Shown piece by piece: positions 56,701 to 64,000 of a stretch of 64,000 nucleotides of DNA. This stretch comes from Nitrospinaceae bacterium. GTDB lineage: Bacteria; Nitrospinota; Nitrospinia; Nitrospinales; VA-1. The notes beneath the pieces are model-generated. The model searched no databases, had not been told where the DNA came from, and was given only the letters and a program-made list of their open reading frames with translations. The DNA lies in the NCBI GenBank assembly GCA_029261655.1, contig JAJDAY010000031.1, positions 62,001 through 126,000 of the forward strand. The letters are read 5' to 3'. Position numbers and translations under genes: made by a program. Every line of letters starts with the position of its first letter. The stretch's first letter is position 1.

Positions 56701-59700
56701 GTAAAACAATTCCAGCAAATCATCGTGAATGACGGGATCAAACTCCGTACCACTGCGCAAAAGAATTCCGGGATACCCCTTGATCGTCAGGGCCTGAAGC
56801 AGGGGCGCTGTGGGAGACAGCCTCAGTTCCGGGTGAAACTTCGGCTCTACATTGCTAAGCGCGATGAAATGCACCTCCAGAGGCTTTGCATAAAGATCCT
56901 TCAGGTCCACCCGCTGAAAATGATTTTGTCTGTGTCCAATAGAAATGAATGTATTGGACGGGTCCAGCCGACCCAAATGCGTTCGGCTGTCAATATGAAT
57001 CACGCTGTAATGCGGCCATTGGTTTTGAAAGGTGTCCAGACTGGCCGTTTTTCCGCCCAGGTTAACTGCGGACGCAAAGCGGCGCGAGACTTTGTCGAAC
57101 CCGGAACCGGCCACGCCCAGTATCCTGGAGTTGTACAGGTTCTTTTTCGATTCAGACAGAAAACGATGCGCCAATGAAGAAACAAACGTCAATTGAACGG
57201 TCTCGATCAGCGTCTTATCCCCTAAAGGCAGAGCGGCCCAGGGCAGAAATTCCAACGTGCCTTCGGCAATGATCGTCAGGGATTTGCTCTTTTGAATCGC
57301 TTTCCCGGTAGGCGCTATCAGTACTTTGGCGAATAATTGCAGGTCGGCAGGGGAAGCCTTGCCGCCTTCTCTTCCTACGTGCTGAATCCGTTCGGACAAT
57401 TGGGCGCTTCTTTCAACCTTGCGGACGTGAATGGATTCGGAATCAATTTTCCAGATCAGCAGGTGGTCGTGAGCCCACTGGTATTTCAGCAAGGTCTCGC
57501 CAGCACCCAACTGATCCTGCACTTCTTCCAGCGCCGGAACAAAGGGTGCGAAAAGCGCCGCCAGGGAAGGATTTTCTTCCTGAAGCGCACCCAGCACTTC
57601 CTGATATTCTTCGATTATTTCATCGGTTCCCTGTTCCGCTTCTTCACTCTTGCCTTGAGATTCCAGATCAGCCGCCAGCAGAAATCGACTGGAATAGCTG
57701 GAGAGTTCGTCGTAATAATTGCGCCGGTCTTCATCAACCAGTTCCAGTTCGGGCCGAAGAGCCACCAGTAAGAATTGTCGGCCCTTTTCGGAAAAAACCA
57801 ATGCTTCGGCAAGTTTTTTCTCCTCAAACAACAAGTCCGTGAGCCCGAAATAAAGATCTTCCACCATCGAAAGGGTGGAGGAATCGTGGCCAATCACCCC
57901 GTAGGGAAGTTGCGCCAGAAGATTCTCCGCTTCCAAAAGTAAAGGCAAACGCCTGGGCAAAGGCGCGACCAGATACTCTATGTATTTGTATTGCCATTCA
58001 AGATGCCTGGGGATGATTCTTTCAGGCTCTTTGTCGTTTTGCGTTGGGTCCTTTGGCTCACCCGCAAGCTGGATCGCCAGTTCCAGATTTTGCGTCAAGA
58101 CCGGTTCTATTTCAGGAAACGACTTTTTACTCTGGGCAATCCGGGACAACCCTTCTGCAAAATAGTTCCGCGATTGTTTGACGTGGTCGAAATCGCGTTT
58201 CATCCCCGATGTCGCGGCCTCCACCAACGACCTCAACGTGGGCGCAGTCTTTTTAACTTCCGACCTGTCGGGAGAGAAGTGATACCCCAGGTAATGGTGA
58301 AAAATACCGAGATAATTCCCGGCGATTAAAAGATATTCGGGGCTGGAAAAAGTGTCCATGGTCCCCATCTCGGTGGACGCTTCGCCAAGCAGACGGATGG
58401 CGTTTTCGATCTCTTCTTTCAAGCCAGCAAGAGGCAGGTACTGACACTTGGTATAAACCGCTCGCCCGATATTGACGGCGTTGACCGCGACTCCGTGCTT
58501 GTTGTTCAGCTTACGACTGAGTTCATAGGATTCTTTAAAGTATTTCAGGCTGTCGTCATACTGGCCGTTGTGAAAAAGAAAATTTCCAATCTGGTTTTGT
58601 AACAGCGCCTTTTCCAGCAGGATGGGAATATTTTTTTCGACATCGAGATCCTTTGGGATCAGCTCGAGTTTCTTTTTAAAATATTCGACCGCCTTGTCGT
58701 ATTCCCTGAAATCGCTGTATATTTTACCGATGTAATGAAAAATGAGTTTTTGCTCACCCACCCGATCGAACCCCGTCGCCGCCTGGGAAGCGCCTTCCCC
58801 AAGACCGGTTTGAACCTCCACCCCGAACAGGGCGTCTTTCTTATTCTTTTTTACCCGTTGCACGACACCGTGCTTTTCCAGACTTTCAATGGCATGGAAA
58901 TAATTATTGAGCGCCTGGTTCATGGATTTTGTGTCCGGCTCGGTCTTTTCCGCGTTCAATGAAAATAAATTATTGGCGATATTTCGAAGCGTGCGCGAAA
59001 GCGATGCCTCATTTCCAGCCTGTTGATTGAGCTCGAGCGTTGTTGAAAAATATTCCACCGCTTTGGCAAAATCACCTTTGTCCTGATAAACAAGGGCGAT
59101 CCGGTCGTTTAATTCGGCCATTCGGTTCAGATCGTTTTGCCCGGTCACGATCTTGAGAGCTTTTTTGTATTGCGTGAGCGCCTCGTCATGAAAACCGGAT
59201 TTAAACGCGCTCTCGCCGAATCTTTGGTGAAAGATGCTTTCCCGCGCCGGGTTAAAAAAGCTGATGCCGCTTAATTTTCTTTTTTTGTAGTATTGGGTGG
59301 CGGAATTATGACTGTTCAACAGATAATGCCCGTTGCCAAGGTTCAGAAGTAAATTAGCTTCGTTTTCGGGATCGCGGGTTTCATCGTTCAGAGCCAGAGC
59401 CATCTGGTATTCGGCCACGGCCCGCTCAAGGAAATCCTCGCCCTTCACCAGCCGTTCTTTTTGTTCAAAAACAAAACCTAACGTTTGATGAAAAAAGACC
59501 TGACCGGAGTCCACCGCCAACGCTTTCAAAATTTCTTTTTGCGCCTGATCCAAATCCGGCGGCGTGAGATAGGTGTACGCCAACCCAAGGGCGTAATGAT
59601 CCACAGCGGAAACCTCTCCGTCTTTTTTCAGGCGGTCCTGGTAAAACCCGACCGCCTTTTCACTTTTCTTCAAGGCCGCATTCGCCTGTAAATATCCCCG

Positions 59701-61758
59701 ATGCGCTCCCACTGTTTCGGGGCTGAAATCCATCAACCTGCGGAAGGTTTTCAAAGCCAGCTTGACTTCCCCCACTTTCAATTCCCAGGCCCCTTTGTCC
59801 AGCGTTTTACGGATCAGACCTTCTCTTGCCCTTTCCGTGTATTCTTCCGGGAATGCAGCATTCGCTGAAATTTCTCCATAAATACTCAAACTCTTTTCAA
59901 AGTTTTCTTCTTCAGAATAAATATTCGCGAGTGCGACTTTAGCGATAAATGTTTGAGAAACTGCTTTTGAAAACCGCTCAATGGTTTTCTGGTAGGCTTC
60001 CTTGGCCAAAAGGTTTTCGTTGGCCTGGTAAAAAAGTTCGCCGATGCGGTTTTGAATGGCGCCCGCCAGACGCGGCACATCTTTGTATAGATTGGTCAGG
60101 GACTCCAGGCTGGAAACTTTCTTTTCCAGAGTGGGTTGCTTCTCATAAATATTCAGAATCTCCTGAATCGCTTTATCGCTCCAGAACTCCACATCGTAAT
60201 AATCTTTCACCACTTGCACGTATGCCAGAACCAGTTTCTCGCTATCTCCTACCAGCGTATAGATTTGACTCCGGGAAAATGCCGCCCCCGCCGACAAATA
60301 CCTTTGACTCGGATAGCCGTCTATCACTTTCTGGTAATGGTCGAGGGCTTTTCCATGATCTTCCAACTGAAAATAGAAGTTGCCCATTTCAAAAAAGGCG
60401 CGCGCCCCGATATGGCTGGATTCTGGATAGCGGCTCTTGATTGTTTCCATCTGCCGAATGCCGGCACGGACTTTTTCCTCATAGACGGTGGGACCCATCT
60501 GCTTGAAACCCGCAAGTTCCAGCAACACAAGGTCGATCTCGGCCAGTCCCCGATACTCTTTTTCATCGGGATGCTTTTTTATGATCTCCGCAAATAAACT
60601 ATGCGCCTTTTCCAGGTGACCGCGTTCTTTAAAACTTGTGGCAAACCGGTAACGGATGCGGGCGAGGCTGTCTTCCCCATCGAATTCATGGACGATGTTG
60701 GCGTAACCCATGAGGCAGGTGTAGGAATATCCCTGCGGTCCGGAACAAAGATCGGCCACAACCTGAAGCGAATTTCCGTACCCGTCCGCCCTGGGCAACA
60801 AACCCTCATCCGACATTTCCCATATGTCGATGCCGGCTTTCCGGTTGGACGTGAGGATCAACTTTCCATTGGGGGACGTTTCCGGAAGCAGGTCGTAAGT
60901 CGAGCTGTCGGTCAACTGACGGAATATTCCCGGCTTTCCAGAGTCAAACGCAACCTTCCAGATACTGGAGTTGTCGTTGATGGACAATTCACCGTCAAAA
61001 TTGGTGTCGTCCTGAAAACGGGTGAAGAAAATCTGGTCCCCATTTTTCGACCAGGCAGGAGAAACTTCTATTGCCGGGCTGGCGGTGATCTGAACACGGG
61101 AACCCCCGGCAAGATCCAGAACCCATAAATCGCGGTTCTGGTCACTGGAAACATAGGCGAGGTATTTACCGTCGGAAGATATCGCGGGGTAGACCGCGTT
61201 TTCGATCACCAGCGTTTTCACCCGCGTTTTCACATCGACCTTGTAAATTCCACGATTTCCCGACTCAGGATGGGTCGATGTAAAATAGATGAACCGCTCA
61301 TCGGGAGACCATTCCGGGTCTTCCTCAGAAAAACCTATCTCGGTCAACCTGATTCCCTCTTGTTTCTCCGGGTCGGCCTGCCCTTTTCCGCCCAGATCCA
61401 TGACATAAATATCTCCCCTGGGGTCGGACCGATGCGAAATAAATGCCACCCGATCGCCTTTAGGACTCAGTGTTGGCGAATTATCTTCCGCGCTATGAAA
61501 AGTCAATTGCCTGTCGGGCGGCTGTAACCCCGGCCCCCGGTGTTTCAACCATAAATCCAGATTACCGGAGCGGTCGGAAACAAAAACCATGAGGCTTCCA
61601 TCAGCAGACAATGTAGAAGCAAAGTCCTCACCCGGATGGGTGGTTATCTGAACAGGCTGGAACAACTGGGCCGAACCCGATACAGGGTTCACGTTGGCCA
61701 AAAAAAATATCGGCAAAAGGAAGGCGCATATTGTGAAAGTGAATCTGCAAAATCGCAT
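53701..61758 (-). CDS. giant exported TolB-propeller / TPR / double-CHAT protein
   Basis: 2685 residues. A signal peptide (about 1-29) is followed by a TolB/WD40-like propeller at about 35-325 with repeated SPDG/SxDG blades (LSADGSLMVFVSDRSGNLD, LSPKGDRVAFISHRSD). A first TPR array covers about 340-1250. At about 1400-1700 is a CHAT-like domain in which the His region reads HIDSRTH (H1588 or H1594) and the catalytic Cys is replaced by N1636 (ALSNVE). A second TPR array covers about 1720-2300. The C-terminus (about 2370-2685) is an intact CHAT caspase-like domain with H2553 in IASHGEF and C2598 in LSACQTGLG. A periplasmic or surface protease is inferred. It is a single gene, convergent with the protoglobin-PsiE gene. 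Confidence 0.88.
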   Translation of the reverse strand: MRFCRFTFTICAFLLPIFFLANVNPVSGSAQLFQPVQITTHPGEDFASTLSADGSLMVFVSDRSGNLDLWLKHRGPGLQPPDRQLTFHSAEDNSPTLSPKGDRVAFISHRSDPRGDIYVMDLGGKGQADPEKQEGIRLTEIGFSEEDPEWSPDERFIYFTSTHPESGNRGIYKVDVKTRVKTLVIENAVYPAISSDGKYLAYVSSDQNRDLWVLDLAGGSRVQITASPAIEVSPAWSKNGDQIFFTRFQDDTNFDGELSINDNSSIWKVAFDSGKPGIFRQLTDSSTYDLLPETSPNGKLILTSNRKAGIDIWEMSDEGLLPRADGYGNSLQVVADLCSGPQGYSYTCLMGYANIVHEFDGEDSLARIRYRFATSFKERGHLEKAHSLFAEIIKKHPDEKEYRGLAEIDLVLLELAGFKQMGPTVYEEKVRAGIRQMETIKSRYPESSHIGARAFFEMGNFYFQLEDHGKALDHYQKVIDGYPSQRYLSAGAAFSRSQIYTLVGDSEKLVLAYVQVVKDYYDVEFWSDKAIQEILNIYEKQPTLEKKVSSLESLTNLYKDVPRLAGAIQNRIGELFYQANENLLAKEAYQKTIERFSKAVSQTFIAKVALANIYSEEENFEKSLSIYGEISANAAFPEEYTERAREGLIRKTLDKGAWELKVGEVKLALKTFRRLMDFSPETVGAHRGYLQANAALKKSEKAVGFYQDRLKKDGEVSAVDHYALGLAYTYLTPPDLDQAQKEILKALAVDSGQVFFHQTLGFVFEQKERLVKGEDFLERAVAEYQMALALNDETRDPENEANLLLNLGNGHYLLNSHNSATQYYKKRKLSGISFFNPARESIFHQRFGESAFKSGFHDEALTQYKKALKIVTGQNDLNRMAELNDRIALVYQDKGDFAKAVEYFSTTLELNQQAGNEASLSRTLRNIANNLFSLNAEKTEPDTKSMNQALNNYFHAIESLEKHGVVQRVKKNKKDALFGVEVQTGLGEGASQAATGFDRVGEQKLIFHYIGKIYSDFREYDKAVEYFKKKLELIPKDLDVEKNIPILLEKALLQNQIGNFLFHNGQYDDSLKYFKESYELSRKLNNKHGVAVNAVNIGRAVYTKCQYLPLAGLKEEIENAIRLLGEASTEMGTMDTFSSPEYLLIAGNYLGIFHHYLGYHFSPDRSEVKKTAPTLRSLVEAATSGMKRDFDHVKQSRNYFAEGLSRIAQSKKSFPEIEPVLTQNLELAIQLAGEPKDPTQNDKEPERIIPRHLEWQYKYIEYLVAPLPRRLPLLLEAENLLAQLPYGVIGHDSSTLSMVEDLYFGLTDLLFEEKKLAEALVFSEKGRQFLLVALRPELELVDEDRRNYYDELSSYSSRFLLAADLESQGKSEEAEQGTDEIIEEYQEVLGALQEENPSLAALFAPFVPALEEVQDQLGAGETLLKYQWAHDHLLIWKIDSESIHVRKVERSAQLSERIQHVGREGGKASPADLQLFAKVLIAPTGKAIQKSKSLTIIAEGTLEFLPWAALPLGDKTLIETVQLTFVSSLAHRFLSESKKNLYNSRILGVAGSGFDKVSRRFASAVNLGGKTASLDTFQNQWPHYSVIHIDSRTHLGRLDPSNTFISIGHRQNHFQRVDLKDLYAKPLEVHFIALSNVEPKFHPELRLSPTAPLLQALTIKGYPGILLRSGTEFDPVIHDDLLELFYMTFREGRPAESLRRAQMEMAKLHPKSLAWAGYRFYGFPGMEEEAKLEFAQTHFMENAKKGAQSYTDQDWLGAIDNLEKALTLSDFLPDKSLVEKIIKSLAQAAYNMDDTPKAIQYQEKLLEMAAGKEDPEEKAEALYFLGILYSRAENYPVAVGHLREALAIYEEHDILDRLAENYSQLGIVEENALDYDKALEAFTASLALNEEIGEDLNRGLELRRIGRIYYLRLNQFDAARKYFQQAYQLFQELENNEQQVETLLELGLVAEKQGDFAPALDFYSKAETLAAQQNLQQGLSKALLYQANSHWFQGNYQKAFRFQKESLKIAETEKDKRQQAFIYNTLGLIHWTLNDSERALEHLNHSLELAEEIRSTLDVASANNNIGLVYRKDKKYETSIEYFNKALKKDKELKSKWGQGYTHRNLGMSYMRLGQLDQAEPHIMQAIELSREIGNKTNLVKSMLEAGHLALEKNTCDKAIVIFQQTGELAKKLNIPEVHWRALRGGGVCLAKAGKLTEAAELYEQAVAVVDGMRAAIKVEEFQNGFLTDKQDVYKELRLVLLDLGKVEESFNYAERAKSRSFIDLLGNQKVSLKNDVSQKLYDGLTDQKQKIRSIEEALGVARSGEDEKVIEDIAKNLVKARTQYQDLLIQAKEESPEISNFITVESITLKELDTLLEPDVALVEYLVTTNELVAWVIQKGGIDVVRTPVKESELDPLVKDYRKRMQQLAPLDEQSVRLNDLLIQPLEKYIADKRVLGIIPQGVLHYVSFSSLKNTESYLVERHPLFYSPSASVLKFTFARKTAKNNSAEVKVLALGNPDLGDFNYDLPLAEMEANAIKWNFPKIDVLTREKATESWLTENIGEYQIIHIASHGEFDPINPLFSSLKLTKDLAQDGNFEVNEVFALNINADIVTLSACQTGLGKITGGDELVGLNRAFIYAGTHSLLSSLWRVSDISTAILIKHFYRNYVVDNKGESLRKAQLLVKRLYPHPSYWAGFNLTGDYR

Positions 61759-61804
61759 GCAAGGAATCCCGGAAAGAATTTTTGGGAGAACATCTCAATT
61801 ATTG

Positions 61805-61810
61805 ATTATA
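61805..61810 (-). promoter_or_regulatory. candidate -10 box of the giant CHAT gene
   Basis: A perfect TATAAT on the minus strand about 47 bases before the ATG; no good -35 box is found at 16-18 bases. The rest of the 285-base divergent gap (61759-62043) holds GCGTG/CACGC and AGCGT/ACGCT inverted repeats near 61975-62025 in the nuoN leader and a weak TTGAAA-type promoter toward nuoN. Confidence 0.35.
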
Positions 61811-62043
61811 ACCCAATTTATCAATGAAAAGTGAACCCCTAAAATCGGAAACTTTTGTCCCCCGGAATCCGGCTATTTTGCAAATGACAAGCCTGAATTT
61901 TTATTTACAATAAAACATTCCCTTGAAATAGCAGCGGAAATGCTTTAAAAACGCACTACACAGTTGATCCCTCGCACGCGGGTCGAGCGTGAATCTCTGG
62001 TCCAGCGGTACGCTGAAAATAATAATTTTTAGATGCTCCTTTT

Positions 62044-63570
62044 ATGAGTCCTTTGATCAATACCGCAGACATGAACTGGGTCGCCCTTCTGCCGGAACTG
62101 ACGCTTCTCGTGACCGGGTTGTTTCTTTTGCTGGTGGGACTGAATAAGACTTTCAACACCAACCGTTACCTTTCCCTTGCTTCACTTTCCGGAATTCTGA
62201 TCGCTCTGTTTTTTTCCTTTTCTCTATGGGGCATGGCGCCTTCCGCTTCCAGCGGGCAAAACCCCGCAATGTTCAGCAACGCGTTGCTCCACGACAAATT
62301 TTCCCAAAGTTTTAACATCATTTTTCTCATCATGTCCCTGTTCACCATTTTTGGCTCGGTGCGCTATCCACAAACGGATCACGAAAACAAAGCCGAATAT
62401 TTTTCACTGGTGCTATTCGCGACCATGGGAATGATGTTTCTTGCCAAATCGGGAAACCTGATCACCGCCTTCATCGCTCTTGAGATTTTTTCCATTGCCC
62501 TTTATATCCTGTGCGGGTTTTCCGCCAAACACGGAACCGGACGGGAAAGTCCTTCCGACAAAATGGAACTCAGCTGGGCATGCCAGGCGTCCCAGGAATC
62601 TACCGTTAAATATCTGCTGATAGGAGCCTTCGCGTCCGCCATTCTGGTTTATGGAATGGCACTGATCTATGCGGGAACCGGGACGACAGAAATCCGGTTG
62701 ATCGGTGAACTGATCCGGGAGAACCCATACAGCGCCAACCTTCTGGTCTACATCGGCATGGCACTGATGTTTTGCGGACTGGCCTTCAAAGTGTCGCTGG
62801 TGCCTTTCCACTCATGGACGCCGGACGTGTATCAAGGCGCGCCGACACCGATCACCGCGTTCATGTCTGTTGCCACCAAAGCCGCGGCTTTCGCACTCAT
62901 CGCCAGAATTTTTTACATTGCCCTGCCGGCATTTCAGGAAATCTGGATACCCTTCCTGTTCGGTGTGTCGGTCCTGACCATGCTGGTCGGCAACATCGCC
63001 GCCATTTTCCAGGACAATGTAAAACGCATGCTGGCCTATTCGGGAGTGGCGCATGCCGGGTATCTGCTGATCGGTATTGTGGCCAACAGTCAAGAAGGAA
63101 TCGCCAGCATCCTGTTTTATCTCGGTATCTACCTGTTCATGAACATCGGCGCTTTTGCTGTCGTGTTCATCATGGAAGGCGAAGGACAGGAAGGAAACTC
63201 GATCCACCGCTTCAAAGGGCTGGCAAAACGCAGTCCCTTGATGGCCGCGGCGATGGCTTTGTTCATGGTTTCTTTGGCGGGCTTTCCGCCGACTGCCGGG
63301 TTTTTCGGAAAACTTTATGTCTACCTGGCCGCCATCAAATCCGGCTACGTTCTCATCACGATAATGGCCGTCATCGCCAGCGTGATTTCCGTCTACTTCT
63401 ATTTGCGGGTGATCGTCATGATGTACCTCAAGGAAGAAGATGAAGAAGTCCCCTTCACCATCCACCGGGGCATGGGAGGCATCATCACCGTGAGCGCCGT
63501 GGCCATCCTCCTGTTCGGTTTTTTTCCGTCACCGCTCATGCAACTCGCACTCGATTCCATTCCGTTCTAA
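62044..63570 (+). CDS. nuoN: NADH-quinone oxidoreductase subunit N, detached from the nuo operon
   Basis: Antiporter-like membrane subunit of complex I. About fourteen membrane segments; the conserved Glu in ITAFIALEIFSIALYIL, the Lys in LAFKVSLVPFHSWTPDVYQG and TAFMSVATKAAAF, and NVKRMLAYSGVAHAGYLLIG are diagnostic of NuoN rather than L or M. Length 508 aa is normal. It supplies the only subunit missing from nuoA-M at 32.6-45.3 kb and lies on the opposite strand, between the giant CHAT gene and dtd. A Mrp antiporter subunit is less likely because the N-specific N-terminus is present and no mrp gene is near. Confidence 0.93.
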   Translation: MSPLINTADMNWVALLPELTLLVTGLFLLLVGLNKTFNTNRYLSLASLSGILIALFFSFSLWGMAPSASSGQNPAMFSNALLHDKFSQSFNIIFLIMSLFTIFGSVRYPQTDHENKAEYFSLVLFATMGMMFLAKSGNLITAFIALEIFSIALYILCGFSAKHGTGRESPSDKMELSWACQASQESTVKYLLIGAFASAILVYGMALIYAGTGTTEIRLIGELIRENPYSANLLVYIGMALMFCGLAFKVSLVPFHSWTPDVYQGAPTPITAFMSVATKAAAFALIARIFYIALPAFQEIWIPFLFGVSVLTMLVGNIAAIFQDNVKRMLAYSGVAHAGYLLIGIVANSQEGIASILFYLGIYLFMNIGAFAVVFIMEGEGQEGNSIHRFKGLAKRSPLMAAAMALFMVSLAGFPPTAGFFGKLYVYLAAIKSGYVLITIMAVIASVISVYFYLRVIVMMYLKEEDEEVPFTIHRGMGGIITVSAVAILLFGFFPSPLMQLALDSIPF

Positions 63571-63580
63571 ATATTTCTTT

Positions 63581-64000
63581 TCACTCCAGAATAAACGTCA
63601 CCGGACCGTCGTTGACCAGATTCACCCGCATGTCGGCGCCGAACTTTCCTGTGGCGACCCTCAACCCCGATTGGGTGAGAACCTCGACATAACGCAGATA
63701 AAGCGTTTCGGCATCCCTGGGCAAAGCCGCCTTATCAAACCCCGGACGCCTGCCTTTAGAGCAGTCGCCTGCCAGAGTAAACTGGGAAACCACCAGAATC
63801 TCTCCTTCAATGTCTTTACAGGACAAATTCATTTTTCCGGCAGGATCGGGAAAAACACGCAGGTGGATGGTTTTCCCGGCGAGAACATCGGCTCGCGCAA
63901 AAGCGTCGCCTTTTTCAGCGCCAAATAAAACCATGAGTCCTTTGCCCACACGGGCGATCTCTTTTCCATCCACATCGACCGATGCGCTGGACACTCTTTG
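63581..64000 (-). CDS. dtd: D-aminoacyl-tRNA deacylase, 5' end beyond the window
   Basis: Removes D-amino acids (and mischarged glycine) from tRNA. The motifs LVVSQFTLAGDC, KGRRPGFDKAA and the C-terminal NLVNDGPVTFIL with the Gly-cisPro loop are intact. The frame stays open through the right edge: bases 63992-64000 encode QRV, which extends the family N-terminus (typically M-R-A-V-L-Q-R-V), so about five codons and the true start lie outside. A GTG at 63994 should not be taken as the start. Convergent with nuoN, 10 bases apart. Confidence 0.94.
   Translation of the reverse strand, partial: QRVSSASVDVDGKEIARVGKGLMVLFGAEKGDAFARADVLAGKTIHLRVFPDPAGKMNLSCKDIEGEILVVSQFTLAGDCSKGRRPGFDKAALPRDAETLYLRYVEVLTQSGLRVATGKFGADMRVNLVNDGPVTFILE

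Noticed and set aside
53701-61758. Reading the giant CHAT gene as a Craspase-like CRISPR effector or a gasdermin-type defence protein
   Set aside because: No cas7-11-like gene, CRISPR array or gasdermin-like neighbour is in the window, and the signal peptide points to export.

Overview
The window looks like the chromosome of a Gram-negative, respiring bacterium. It carries a complete 14-subunit proton-pumping complex I, a SurA/PpiD-type periplasmic chaperone, lipoproteins with lipoboxes, an MreBCD/PBP2 elongasome and biosynthetic genes for thiamine, histidine, arginine, isoprenoids and amino sugars. Base composition is moderate and fairly even. I see no insertion sequence, prophage, CRISPR array, rRNA or recognisable tRNA. 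Several features (a ThiD-ThiN fusion, archaeal-style GlmU-like protein, protoglobin sensor, very large TPR-CHAT protein, many TTG starts) would suit a deep-branching group such as Nitrospinota. That placement is an inference from gene content, not a search result.

Layout. 1-7 kb: a small unknown gene, then mreB-mreC-mreD-mrdA on the minus strand (cell elongation) and a divergent ppiD-like foldase. 7-12.7 kb: a minus-strand amino-sugar operon (fis-like regulator, stand-alone GlmU uridyltransferase, a GlmU-like protein with altered active sites, glmS) followed by thiDN. 12.9-16.6 kb: plus-strand mtaB, a SAM hydroxide adenosyltransferase, smpB and a CBS-CheX fusion. 16.7-21.9 kb: an EamA transporter and the operon ispA-dxs-hisB-hisH on the minus strand. 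21.9-22.5 kb: a 660-base gap without a protein gene, which holds a GC-rich segment that folds into a closed, branched RNA structure. 22.5-32.5 kb: nhaD, comF, argD-argF, an MscS-like protein, tgt, an unknown protein, a methyltransferase, a lipoprotein and sfsA.

32.6-45.5 kb: nuoA to nuoM as one minus-strand operon behind a near-consensus sigma70 promoter. The missing member, nuoN, lies 17 kb away from the promoter end at 62.0-63.6 kb on the other strand. 45.7-50.3 kb: a membrane protein with a PLD-like segment and a C-terminal beta-sandwich, and a VWA/amidotransferase-like plus DUF4159 pair without its usual MoxR and DUF58 partners. 50.4-53.7 kb: a PhnW-like aminotransferase, two unknown proteins and a protoglobin domain fused to a PsiE-like membrane domain. 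53.7-61.8 kb: one 2685-residue exported protein with a TolB-like propeller, long TPR arrays, an inactive-looking CHAT domain and an intact C-terminal CHAT protease domain. The window ends in dtd, which runs off the right edge.

The observations most worth following are the giant double-CHAT protein, the protoglobin-PsiE fusion, the candidate structured RNA at 21998-22170, and the GlmU-like protein whose key residues are replaced in both domains.
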